Below, in pieces: positions 36,653-45,112 of a stretch of DNA of 64,000 bases. Under the pieces are notes generated by a model, which searched no databases, was not told where the DNA came from, and worked only from the letters and a program-made list of their open reading frames with translations. Made by a program: the position numbers and the translations under genes. Each line of letters begins with the position of its first letter. Within the stretch, counting starts at the first letter, position 1. Source of the stretch: Ktedonobacteria bacterium brp13 (GTDB lineage: Bacteria > Chloroflexota > Ktedonobacteria > Ktedonobacterales > Ktedonobacteraceae); the NCBI GenBank assembly GCA_015099395.1, contig AP024096.1:4340001-4404000 (forward strand), given 5' to 3'.

Positions 36653-39067
36653 GTCGGGTAAGGGAGCAATGTTACCACTGCTTCCTCCCCTAAGAACGGT
36701 ACGTGCAAGTTTCCCTGCATACCGCTCAAGCCTTTCTAACGCCCCGATTGGGACGCAGCTCTTCAACTTTCAATGTTTGGCTATGGACTTGTTTATGACA
36801 GTTTGGATGCAGAAGAAGCAAATTGTTTAACGTGTTTGGGCCACCTTTCACTCGATAGATAACATGATGTATATTCCACCCTGTTTCTTTCGTGATCTTC
36901 TGGTGGCATATCGGGCAGTTACCTTCTTGCCCTTTCCATAACGTGATTAGTTTCCTTCGATTCGTGTTTTGGAGCCATTTCAGCCCCATTCTTTGGTCGA
37001 AGTATTCTTCCCACTTGAGATCGTATGGGTTCGCTTCTCCTTTGATTTTGGTGTATCGTTTAATCTTGGTGTAACTTGCCTGAAGAAGATAGACCTTCCG
37101 AGGTTCTCCCTCCTTCCCAATGACCTCGCCTTGGAATACCCAATTTTGTTCTCTAATGCTAGCAAAGTAGCGATTCTTCACCCAGCTTTTTGACTTGTTT
37201 GGATGTCGTCTCACTGCCCATTGCCAGATCATCCGAAAGATAGCATGGTCTACTCTTTTGTAGGTTTCTTTGCTCGCTGCATGTTGATGGTAGTTTGCCC
37301 ATCCTCTTATTTTGGGGTTAAGCAGATAGATCAGGTTCCCTGCGGTCGCCGTCTTGTTCTTCTGTATCGTTTCTTTTATTCCTTGAAGGAATGTTTTCAC
37401 ATTCTTTTCAGAGGGTTTCGTGAGAAGGACTGTTTTCTTCCCATTTTGATACTTCCGCACGTGTTGGCCTAGGAAATCAAAGCCACATTCAATATGGGTG
37501 AGGCATGTTTTCTCTGGCGAGAGTTCCAATCCGCGTTCTCTCATGAATTGCTCCACGAGTGGTTTGACTTCCTGCCCTAGAAGTTCCTTCGAACTTCCTG
37601 TGATAATGAAGTCGTCCGCGTATCGCACGAAATGGACTTTTGCTCTTTGTTGTCGAACCGAATCCTTTGGATATATTTCCCGTAGTTTCCGTTCCAGACC
37701 GTTGAGTGCTATATTCGCCAGTGTTGGTGAACAAATTCCTCCTTGCGGAGTACCTGCTTCCGTAACATGAAAGGCCTGCTTTTCCATATATCCAGCTTTG
37801 AGCCATTTTCGCAGGATGTTCTTATCCATCGGGACATTTGTTAGGAGCCAGTCATGACTGATCCGGTCGAAGCAGCTTTTAATATCTCCTTCTAATACCC
37901 ATTGGGCTGCACCTTTTTGGGCGAGCACAATATGACATTGTTCAATGGCATCTGCTGTACTCCTTTCCTTCCTGAAACCGTAGGAATTGGGATCAGAGGT
38001 GCATTCTGCCACCGGGTCTAGAGCAAGCAGGTGCAATGCCTGCATCGCTCTATCCTTCATTGTGGGGATACCTAACGGCCTTTTCGCTCCGTTGCTCTTG
38101 GGAATGTAAACCCTTCGTAAGGGTCGAGGATGGTACTCATGGTTTTGCAGCGATTGTATCGCTTCTGCTTTCTTTGCTGGGGTATTCCAGAGTTCACCGT
38201 CTACTCCAGGAGTCCTTTTGCCGTCATTTTCTGTCACGCGCTTGACGGCAAGAGCTTTGCCGCTAAACGAGTGGGTAAGAAGCCGTTGCAAGGCTTTCAC
38301 TTTGCCCCATCTTCCTTCCTGAGTTGCCTTTACGATCCTCGCTTGGAGGCGACTCACGTTCTGGGAGGCATGGTGCCATCGAATAAGATGCCATGTTTCC
38401 GGTTGGTGAGAGGACGCACCAGCATATTCTTCTAAAGAAATGGATTCCATTTCCTGAGTTGTTTCTGCCGTCATCTGCTTTTCCCCTTTCGTCGCTTTGC
38501 CTCGTTTGTCGTAATGAAAGACCAGATGGAAGTCTGCCCGCTTTCGCGTGGAGGAAGGCCTCCTATCCACCCTATTACCGGGCGGCATTTGCTTTTTCCA
38601 TCTTCCTGTACCCGCACTCCTTTAGGCGTCCCTTACGGGTTGCTTTCCCTTAGGGAGAAGTACGGGGTTCCCGTGTTCCGCTTCTGTAATATGAATGGCG
38701 AAGGTCCGCCTTATTCACCGGCAGTGTTGATTGTCCATGACAAGGCAACGATTAGACCTTGTTCCCACTGCATACCATTTTGGTTCAAGCTTAATATCAG
38801 CATCTTTAGCTTGTTACGGTTTACGATGTTTATCAGGCGTTCGCATATGCTGACCATGCCACTCGACTCTAGCCCCTCTCCGCTTTGATGTTAGCAGATA
38901 CATCTCGCTTCACAGTCTGATGCCGGTGAACACCGTGGGTACATTGTCAGAGGGCTTTATACAAGTTGTTACCTTCTTGCATTACCTCCTAGAATACTGC
39001 TGATGGAACAGCAGGTTCCGCCGTCTTGCAACGCGGAACAGTTACAAAAGCGACTTTCACGTCGCAC
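36653..39067 (-). mobile_element. Group II intron B, inserted in the omegaRNA leader
   Basis: 2415 bases. It begins with the consensus GTGCG (39067) followed by the GCGAC-GTGAAA-GTCGC hairpin. Domain V is at about 36727-36693 (GAGCGGTATG ... ACCGTTCT). Domain VI has a bulged branch A at 36659, and the intron ends GAC six bases later. EBS1, AATCGT (38753-38748), lies in an 11-base loop closed by CAAGG/CCTTG and pairs fully (one G-U) with the last exon bases GCGATT. All parts for splicing are visible. It encodes its own reverse transcriptase. Confidence 0.9.
36726..38474 (-). CDS. ltrA: Group II intron reverse transcriptase/maturase with HNH endonuclease (intron B)
   Basis: 582 residues from the ATG at 38474 (AAAGGGGAAAAGCAG before it; an in-frame longer start at 38588 has no ribosome site). 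Visible are the RT blocks KRVTENDGKRTPGVDG, GIPTMKDRAMQ, NSYGFRKERSTADA, IKSCFDRISHDW, TPQGGICSPTLANI and FVRYADDFIITG. The maturase region has GWANYHQH and the HNH domain has CPICHQKI, NIHHVIYRVKGG and HPNCHKQVH. The stop codon overlaps the start of domain V. The catalytic Asp pair and HNH residues are intact. Confidence 0.95.
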   Translation of the reverse strand: MTAETTQEMESISLEEYAGASSHQPETWHLIRWHHASQNVSRLQARIVKATQEGRWGKVKALQRLLTHSFSGKALAVKRVTENDGKRTPGVDGELWNTPAKKAEAIQSLQNHEYHPRPLRRVYIPKSNGAKRPLGIPTMKDRAMQALHLLALDPVAECTSDPNSYGFRKERSTADAIEQCHIVLAQKGAAQWVLEGDIKSCFDRISHDWLLTNVPMDKNILRKWLKAGYMEKQAFHVTEAGTPQGGICSPTLANIALNGLERKLREIYPKDSVRQQRAKVHFVRYADDFIITGSSKELLGQEVKPLVEQFMRERGLELSPEKTCLTHIECGFDFLGQHVRKYQNGKKTVLLTKPSEKNVKTFLQGIKETIQKNKTATAGNLIYLLNPKIRGWANYHQHAASKETYKRVDHAIFRMIWQWAVRRHPNKSKSWVKNRYFASIREQNWVFQGEVIGKEGEPRKVYLLQASYTKIKRYTKIKGEANPYDLKWEEYFDQRMGLKWLQNTNRRKLITLWKGQEGNCPICHQKITKETGWNIHHVIYRVKGGPNTLNNLLLLHPNCHKQVHSQTLKVEELRPNRGVRKA

Positions 39068-39216
39068 AATCGCTGACCGTAGCGGACGGGGCTGGAAAGC
39101 ACCCCGTCGTACCTAATTTCACTCCGAACGTAGTTTCTGTTGCAAAACTTGAACTGGTCAGGTGTGGGCTTACTTGCGCAAGCCCCCGCCATTCAGGCGT
39201 GGGGTTCCTGACACCG
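39068..39216 (-). ncRNA. omegaRNA (HEARO-like) leader, 5' part
   Basis: About 150 bases rich in strong stems: GTCAGG with CCTGAC closing an inner CCCCACGCC/GGCGGGG hairpin and GGGCTT/AAGCCC, then the perfect hairpin GACGGGG/CCCCGTC. It is the 5' exon of intron B and joins the iscB-proximal part after splicing. In IscB loci the guide lies just 5' of this scaffold, so it would come from sequence around 39217-39262. The exact RNA start is not known. Confidence 0.6.
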
Positions 39217-39239
39217 TTATACCTTTATCGGGTCGCGAC

Positions 39240-39262
39240 ATGGAAAGTTCTACTCGCTCGAC
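39240..39262 (-). repeat. Right arm of the inverted repeat around the IscB element
   Basis: Its reverse complement, GTCGAGCGAG then TAGAACTTTCCAT, matches 32780-32802 at 20 of 23 bases. It ends two bases from the stop of the minus-strand gene at 39265, as expected for half of a shared terminator. Confidence 0.7.
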
Positions 39263-39264
39263 TA

Positions 39265-39624
39265 CTATGACTGTTGTTGCTGAAAGCCTGGATTAGAGCT
39301 ATGTGAGCTCGGACGTGCGCCATGGTGGCGTATCCGCGCCTCTCGTAGCATCTTCAATGGCTTTATCAGAAAGCCCGTACAGGCCCCATACTCATGCAGG
39401 ATCGTAACGGTCTCATGTGTCATAAAGTATTTCCCATTCCCTACCACACAATCGTTGATAACTAACAACACACTAAAGCTGGTCTCAGCCGGCATCAGGG
39501 TCAAGACCTCCAACAGATTTTCGATACCAATCACATCTACACGCTGTGGCGAAACGATCTGATCCTGTGGCTCCACCTTTTCAGGATAGATATACAATTC
39601 CGCATGTCCTATTGCAGTTGACAT
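39265..39624 (-). CDS. Hypothetical protein
   Basis: 119 residues with an alternating strand-helix core (GIENLLEVLTLMPAETSFSVLLVINDCVVG, read as two pieces) and a His/Gln-rich tail. The ATG follows GAGAGGAATGGGC. No family is recognised. It is probably co-oriented with the next unknown gene at 39726-40739. Its 3' end abuts the inverted repeat that flanks the IscB element. Confidence 0.6.
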   Translation of the reverse strand: MSTAIGHAELYIYPEKVEPQDQIVSPQRVDVIGIENLLEVLTLMPAETSFSVLLVINDCVVGNGKYFMTHETVTILHEYGACTGFLIKPLKMLREARIRHHGARPSSHSSNPGFQQQQS

Positions 39625-39725
39625 AAGTAGCCCATTCCTCTCAACGTTAGTATTTACCTTTTACAGGGAATGCTGCGACTTTTCGTCTCAAAAAACGTAG
39701 CAGTCAGGACCTTTAGTGCAAAACC

Positions 39726-40739
39726 TTAATGACCACGGAACAACAATAACGAGAGCATCTTCTCATATTCACCAAGTAATTGATCCATTTCCCCTAACAA
39801 CGCAATTACCTTATCAATCTGCATATGGACATCATTCAGCTTATGTGCTGGCATATTTACACGTTGTTTGAGAAATTCTAAAAAAGCAGTTGCCGCCGTA
39901 ATACGATGAAGCATATCTTCTTTGAGCGCAACATAGTGGTGATAACTCTCATAGAGCTGGTAGATACCATCGATACGCGCACCAACAAACTGCGAGGAGT
40001 GTGTCTCTGCCTGCATAGAGAAGAGCTTCTCGGTATCCAGGTGCACATTATTCTGCTGTAATGTCTCCGATAAAACTCGCACAAAATCCATAAAAATATA
40101 GTAAAGGTCGGCGACAAAGGTGCGCAGCTGCTCAAATGGTTCTTCGCGCCCACCAGATTGATAGGATTGATGTGGCTGGTGAGCAACCTCTGCATATGAT
40201 CCATAGCGTTGCGGTTGTATAAAGCTTTGCTGAATATCTCCGATCGTTGCCATAACTTCGTTGAAACGTGCGACAAAGGTAGTAATGTTGGGACCTTGTT
40301 GGGAATCGACGTACGTATGATACATACGATACAAAGCCTGCAGCATCTGCGCACCCGCAGCATTGGCGTCGTCATGCTTCAGCGAGCTATCATTCTCCCC
40401 TGAGGGTTGTGTATTCCGTGAATTGGCGCTGCTAGAGGTATCGCGTGCATCAGGCACTCGCTTCTCACGCTTCTCTCGTAATTCTCCACTCGAGTAAGAG
40501 ACCAGTGAGATCTTGTTTGGTGTATATGGCGGCACCAACTCATCTTCACTTACAGGGATAGAGGGCAAGATTATTTGAGCTCGCAAGACGTCTAAAGCAG
40601 AATCGATATCTTTCAATAATCTATTTTTGTGTTCTTCACCCAGTTGTAGATCGTATTTGACCACCGTCCGACAGGTAAAGATGGTCTCTATCACCTGTTC
40701 TACACGATTGAGATGAGGCACTGGTCCATCTTGTGGCAT
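39726..40739 (-). CDS. Hypothetical, mostly helical protein
   Basis: About 337 residues from the ATG at 40739 (GGGAA upstream; a GTG two codons earlier is possible). The N-terminal ~90 residues and the part after about residue 130 are predicted helical with regular hydrophobic spacing (AAGAQMLQALYRMYHTYVDS; FLEFLKQRVNMPAHKLNDVH). They are separated by a Ser/Asn/Lys-rich linker. It has no signal or membrane segment. The family is not recognised. Confidence 0.65.
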   Translation of the reverse strand: MPQDGPVPHLNRVEQVIETIFTCRTVVKYDLQLGEEHKNRLLKDIDSALDVLRAQIILPSIPVSEDELVPPYTPNKISLVSYSSGELREKREKRVPDARDTSSSANSRNTQPSGENDSSLKHDDANAAGAQMLQALYRMYHTYVDSQQGPNITTFVARFNEVMATIGDIQQSFIQPQRYGSYAEVAHQPHQSYQSGGREEPFEQLRTFVADLYYIFMDFVRVLSETLQQNNVHLDTEKLFSMQAETHSSQFVGARIDGIYQLYESYHHYVALKEDMLHRITAATAFLEFLKQRVNMPAHKLNDVHMQIDKVIALLGEMDQLLGEYEKMLSLLLFRGH

Positions 40740-40856
40740 ACACACAGTTCCCTTTCCTCACGGCGTCAGCGTATTATCAAGTGTCATAACGCGATATAAC
40801 GTAGTACAACGTGGATATACAAAGAGTACGCTGACGTCTCCTACCCTTTTTCGTCT

Positions 40857-43547
40857 TCAGGACGAAGAAATTTGCAACGAGGCATTGAGCGTGACCGAAA
40901 CAGTCTGATTATCGACCGTCACAGTATTTCCATTCCCATCAACTGCTGAAATGGCAACAAATCCATGCTTCCAACCTGGGAGCACATTCTGATTGCTTAC
41001 GAATACGCCGATCGACTCTCCGTTGCTATCTACAACGCCCGAATTATTTTGCAATGAGAGCCAGGATATATCGCTACTACCAACGCTCGCAGTCCACGTG
41101 ACAGGTCCAGCACAGCTACCGCTACGCTGCACCGTCATCGTCTGCTCATATGAAGTACCTTGTGCGATGCTACCAGGGAAGTAGAGCGAGCCAGGTGATA
41201 CCTGCACAACACAGGGTGGTCCTATCGTAATCGCAACGCTGACGCTCCGGGAAGCGACCACGAGAGCATGCCCACTGCTATCGCTGGCCGACAGCAAGAT
41301 ACTCGCATTATAGCTCCCTATCGACAAACTAGAAGTCACACTCTGTACTACAATCTGATCAGATTGACCGGCAGCGAGTGTATTGCTACCCTGACTCAGA
41401 CTGAGTAGCCCTTGCGCATCCGGTGTCGCCTGCCACGTTACGGGAACCGAGCTCTGATTGGTCACCGTCAGGATCTGCGGTGCACCATTCTGCCCCTGCC
41501 CAACATTGAAGGTCAGATTCGCCCCAGAGACAGAGAGCGCAGTCCCCATTGTATGAGCCGTTGAGCCACCACCGGTCGTCGTCCCCGGCACAGGAGTCTC
41601 TGATCCTGGGTCAGGCCGCGCACCCGACGTTGGCATGCGCACTGGACCCATACCAGAATGAGGTATAGCGGAGGTGCTATGTGACCCGGTAACGGCCGTA
41701 GCATGCACAGCAGCAGCACTGAGAACGGTAAACTGAATAGGCACAGTCTGCGTACGCTGCGGAGAAGCAAAGATGATCGATCCAGTATATGAGCCCGGCA
41801 ATAGGTGCTCACTGTTCACTTGCACCGACGCATACATACTGCCGCTATTGTATACAACGCCACGACTGGGCGCGAGAGAGAGCCAGGGCGACAATGAGAT
41901 CGCCTGCCAGGACAGTGGTACCGAACAGGATGCCGGCAAACTCACACTCACATTCTGCTGTGCTGCCTGCTCCTGACCAGCAAAGCCAGTAAGCGATAAA
42001 GCTGATAGGCTTAACGCAGGACTACAGCGCGGTAAGATCGAGAGTGAGACGGCTATCGGCTGCGGCGTATTCAACACATCTGAGCCACTCGTAAAAGAGA
42101 AGCCACCACTATAGCTACCTGGCAGCAGGTGTTGACTATGCGTAAAGACACGCACAGTCGCCGTCATAGCAGGAGCGATATCGCCCGTAGCAGGTTGAGC
42201 ATCTAACCAGGGGCTCTGTGGCACAAGAGGAATATTCTGATCAGAGGCAAAGGTAGGCGTCAAAGCCTTCAACGACCAGTGTAAGGGTCTGGTACCAGGA
42301 TTGCTAATCGTCAGCGTCTGCTGCGCAGGATCGGCACCACTATCGAAGGTTGCAAATGAGAGTGCAGGAGGCGTTACAGAGAGGACCCCACCGACTGTGG
42401 CAGGCAGTGTAAGCACAGCCATGGTCACATGAATGCGTAACGTCGAACCCGCATTAGAGGTAAAAGTCACTGTACTCTGATAGTGACCTGGGAGCATATG
42501 CGCTCGTGAGACCGCCAGTGTCAGCGGCTGACGCGTATTAAATGAACCTCCCTCGGGCGTCGTTAACAACCATGGCTGATCTGAGCTCGCCATCCAGTTG
42601 ATGGCCCCCCCACCCATATTGCTCAATGTTACCTGCTGCAAGGTAGTAGAGCCGATATAATCGGTCCCCATATCGATTACATGCTGATCAAGCGAGAGAC
42701 TTGGTGGTCGCTCCTGCTTTGTGCTGACCACCTGTACAACAGTACTCGCCGTATAGTGGGTCGAGACATCTTCTGAATCGACATAATGCGTACCCAGTCC
42801 CCATGCATCATCGATTAGCATACGCACATTCGCCGCACCCGATCTATCCACTTGCACAAAGGACGACGACTGATCGAGACGCGCAGGCTCTCCAATATCA
42901 CGAGTCACCAGAACACGAGCCAATGCTGGGAAATGGCTGATATGGATGAGTACCACCTGTTCGGGATGAACAACCGTGGGCGTAAGTGTCAGCATCGGTG
43001 GCGTAGCCAATGCCGGTCCCTGATTCTGCCGCTGTATAAACAGCGCGAACAAACCTCCATCCACCGAGAGCGCTACAATCGTCAGCACAAAAAGCACAAG
43101 AAAAGCCAGCCGTAACAACTTAAACTGTTGAAGATTCGTCGCCATACGTCGTAGTGCTGAAAACTTCCGTCTCAGCCGGATCCTCAGGCCTATGTGATGA
43201 GCAGCACCCTTGTCCGCAACATTGCTATCTGGAGCATGTATACGCGGCATATCTGACAGTTGGGGAAGCTTGCCATCTCTCCCATCCATCACAGGCTTAG
43301 CAGCGGTGACAGATGGAAAAGGACGTCGCGCCACATGCTGCTGTAACAACGATGTATCCTTTGAAGAAGTCGGGCTTGACTCAGCCAGAGGAAAATCAAT
43401 AACAAGTGGAGACCACGCCGACGGCCCTTTCGGCGCTACTGGCAGGTCTCCCTTGTGCTGTGATCTATGCAGTAACACGGCCTGGCACCCGGGGCAAAAA
43501 ACAGCATCTCCACATGCCTTACTACATTGCAAGCACTCGTTCGACAT
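40857..43547 (-). CDS. Zinc-ribbon membrane protein with BACON-like/Ig-like repeats
   Basis: 896 residues. The first ~25 form a zinc ribbon (CLQCSKAC then CPGCQ). A basic linker leads to one membrane segment at about residues 147-172 (LAFLVLFVLTIVALSVDGGL). The outside part holds about six tandem ~100-residue units with ISNPGTRPLHW, PWLxxxPxxG and LLPGSYSGSIxF motifs, the pattern of BACON and choice-of-anchor domains. These usually bind carbohydrate or form cell-surface stalks. A Gly/Thr/Pro-rich linker splits the repeats at about 640-675. Likely a surface adhesin-like protein. Confidence 0.8.
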   Translation of the reverse strand: MSNECLQCSKACGDAVFCPGCQAVLLHRSQHKGDLPVAPKGPSAWSPLVIDFPLAESSPTSSKDTSLLQQHVARRPFPSVTAAKPVMDGRDGKLPQLSDMPRIHAPDSNVADKGAAHHIGLRIRLRRKFSALRRMATNLQQFKLLRLAFLVLFVLTIVALSVDGGLFALFIQRQNQGPALATPPMLTLTPTVVHPEQVVLIHISHFPALARVLVTRDIGEPARLDQSSSFVQVDRSGAANVRMLIDDAWGLGTHYVDSEDVSTHYTASTVVQVVSTKQERPPSLSLDQHVIDMGTDYIGSTTLQQVTLSNMGGGAINWMASSDQPWLLTTPEGGSFNTRQPLTLAVSRAHMLPGHYQSTVTFTSNAGSTLRIHVTMAVLTLPATVGGVLSVTPPALSFATFDSGADPAQQTLTISNPGTRPLHWSLKALTPTFASDQNIPLVPQSPWLDAQPATGDIAPAMTATVRVFTHSQHLLPGSYSGGFSFTSGSDVLNTPQPIAVSLSILPRCSPALSLSALSLTGFAGQEQAAQQNVSVSLPASCSVPLSWQAISLSPWLSLAPSRGVVYNSGSMYASVQVNSEHLLPGSYTGSIIFASPQRTQTVPIQFTVLSAAAVHATAVTGSHSTSAIPHSGMGPVRMPTSGARPDPGSETPVPGTTTGGGSTAHTMGTALSVSGANLTFNVGQGQNGAPQILTVTNQSSVPVTWQATPDAQGLLSLSQGSNTLAAGQSDQIVVQSVTSSLSIGSYNASILLSASDSSGHALVVASRSVSVAITIGPPCVVQVSPGSLYFPGSIAQGTSYEQTMTVQRSGSCAGPVTWTASVGSSDISWLSLQNNSGVVDSNGESIGVFVSNQNVLPGWKHGFVAISAVDGNGNTVTVDNQTVSVTLNASLQISSS

Positions 43548-43705
43548 CGCAGACCCCTACACTCTCTACCTGACACTCAACATATACTGATCCATAAAGA
43601 TGGACACTTTTCCTTTATGTAGTAAGGATAGCATCTATCATCATTAAACACATTATTTAGCCTCTGACATAGCCTATTATTCTTAGATGACAGTCGCAAG
43701 CAGGC

Positions 43706-43748
43706 AAAAAAAGGTGGTACAGATTCTCTTGAAGAATCTGTACCACCT
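43706..43748 (-). terminator. Intrinsic terminator of the 2-oxoacid dehydrogenase operon
   Basis: A 16-bp perfect stem, arm AGGTGGTACAGATTCT, with a 5-base loop is followed on the minus strand by seven T's, 48 bases beyond the E2 stop. Confidence 0.9.
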
Positions 43749-43795
43749 GATCGCTTGTACCGGATTACTTACGTACGCATGGAAGTACGTATCCT

Positions 43796-45112
43796 TTACC
43801 CAAGCAAGGCATAAGGATTTTGCAGCAGGCGTTTTACTTCCTGCAGGAAGCGCGCCACGGTCGCACCGTACAGGATACGATGATCAGCGGAGAGCGTCAC
43901 ATGCATAATGTCACGAATAACAGGCTGACCGTCGACAGGAACAAAGGTCTTGCGTGTCGCAGCAACAGCCAGGATAGCTGCCTGGGGTGGATTGATGACC
44001 GCGATAAAGTCGGAGACATCCATCATACCCAGATTCGAAATCGAGAATGTGCCACCATCCAGATCGGTCGGTGTCAGCTTGCCAGCCTGAGCCTTCGCAA
44101 TCAGGGCCTTCGCATCGCGCGCAAGGGTGCGCAGGCCCTTGATATTCGCGTCACGAATCACCGGAACCACCAGACCAGAGGGGATGTCGACCGCAATACC
44201 GACATTGACCTGCTTATGCAAGATAAACTGTCCATCACGATACGAACCGTTCGCCTCCGGGAACTTCTCTAAAGCCAGAGCACAGGCCTTGACAATCAGA
44301 TCATTGACACTGACCTTTACGCCACCCTCGCCCGCGTTTGCATTCAACTGCTGACGCATCGCCAGGATATCGGTCATGTCAATATCATTGCCAATGTAGA
44401 AGTGAGGAACTGTTGACTTCGACTCTGTAAGACGACGCGCAATGGTCTTCTGCATCGTCGAGAGCGTGCGAACCTCATCGTCTTCTGCGACAGCAGGCTG
44501 AACGCTGGGCTGGGATGCAACGGCAGCAACCGGCAGCGCCACCGGTGTAACCTGAGCAACCTGAGCAACGGATTGGGCGACTGCAGGCTGAAGCGTACGC
44601 TGCTCTAGATAGTCTTCAATATCGTCGCGCACGATACGTCCAGCCGGACCAGAACCTTTCAGTACGTTCAGATCGATCGCATGCTCCTCAGCCATACGAC
44701 GGGCCAGAGGAGAGATCTTGATCATCGTACTACCATTCTCGTTACCGTGTCCATTGCCATTGCTCGCCACAACACCACTCTGCGAGAGCGATGAAAAAGT
44801 AGCAGAGGTAGCAGGAACCGGTGCGCGCTGGGCCTCAGGAGCCTCAGGAGCCGCCGCCTGACTGGATTTCACGTTTGCGCCAGTGCCAAGGATCGCAATA
44901 GGCTGACCAATCGGAGCGGTCTCGCCCTCCGCGACCAGAATCTGCTCCAAAATACCATTGCTGAAGGACTCGATCTCCATATTCGCTTTATCGGTCTCGA
45001 CCTCCGCAACGACTTCGCCTTTTTTGATTTCGTCGCCCGGCTTCTTCAGCCAGCGGGTAATCGTTCCCTCTTGCATCGTATCGCTCAAACGCGGCATGTT
45101 AACTTCGGGCAT
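43796..45112 (-). CDS. pdhC: Dihydrolipoamide acyltransferase, E2 of pyruvate (or branched-chain) dehydrogenase complex
   Basis: 438 residues in the usual E2 order. The lipoyl domain, residues 1-78, has the lipoylated Lys in ETDKANMEIES. An Ala/Pro/Gly-rich linker leads to a peripheral subunit-binding domain at about 133-170 (ISPLARRMAEEHAIDLNVLK). A second Ala/Gln/Val linker precedes the catalytic domain from about 215, with the active His and Asp in LSADHRILYG. It overlaps the E1beta gene by 14 bases, so translation is coupled. E3 is not in this window. Confidence 0.95.
   Translation of the reverse strand: MPEVNMPRLSDTMQEGTITRWLKKPGDEIKKGEVVAEVETDKANMEIESFSNGILEQILVAEGETAPIGQPIAILGTGANVKSSQAAAPEAPEAQRAPVPATSATFSSLSQSGVVASNGNGHGNENGSTMIKISPLARRMAEEHAIDLNVLKGSGPAGRIVRDDIEDYLEQRTLQPAVAQSVAQVAQVTPVALPVAAVASQPSVQPAVAEDDEVRTLSTMQKTIARRLTESKSTVPHFYIGNDIDMTDILAMRQQLNANAGEGGVKVSVNDLIVKACALALEKFPEANGSYRDGQFILHKQVNVGIAVDIPSGLVVPVIRDANIKGLRTLARDAKALIAKAQAGKLTPTDLDGGTFSISNLGMMDVSDFIAVINPPQAAILAVAATRKTFVPVDGQPVIRDIMHVTLSADHRILYGATVARFLQEVKRLLQNPYALLG

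Larger units (their letters stand above)
32803..39239 (-). mobile_element. IscB (IS200/IS605-superfamily) element interrupted by two group II introns
   Basis: On the minus strand, in order: structured leader part 1 (39216-39068), group II intron B (39067-36653), leader part 2 (36652-36540), iscB exon 1 (36539-35709), group II intron A (35708-33300), iscB exon 2 (33299-32856) and an end hairpin (32861-32814). No TnpA transposase is present, as is usual for IscB elements that are mobilised in trans. Without introns the element would be about 1.6 kb. Exact ends are not fixed; they are taken as the edges of the flanking inverted repeat. Confidence 0.75.

Noticed and set aside
32803..39239. TnpB or Cas9 locus
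   Set aside because: The PLMP start, bridge helix and HNH inside a small 424-residue split-RuvC protein fit IscB; TnpB has no HNH, and there is no CRISPR array or Cas9 lobe.
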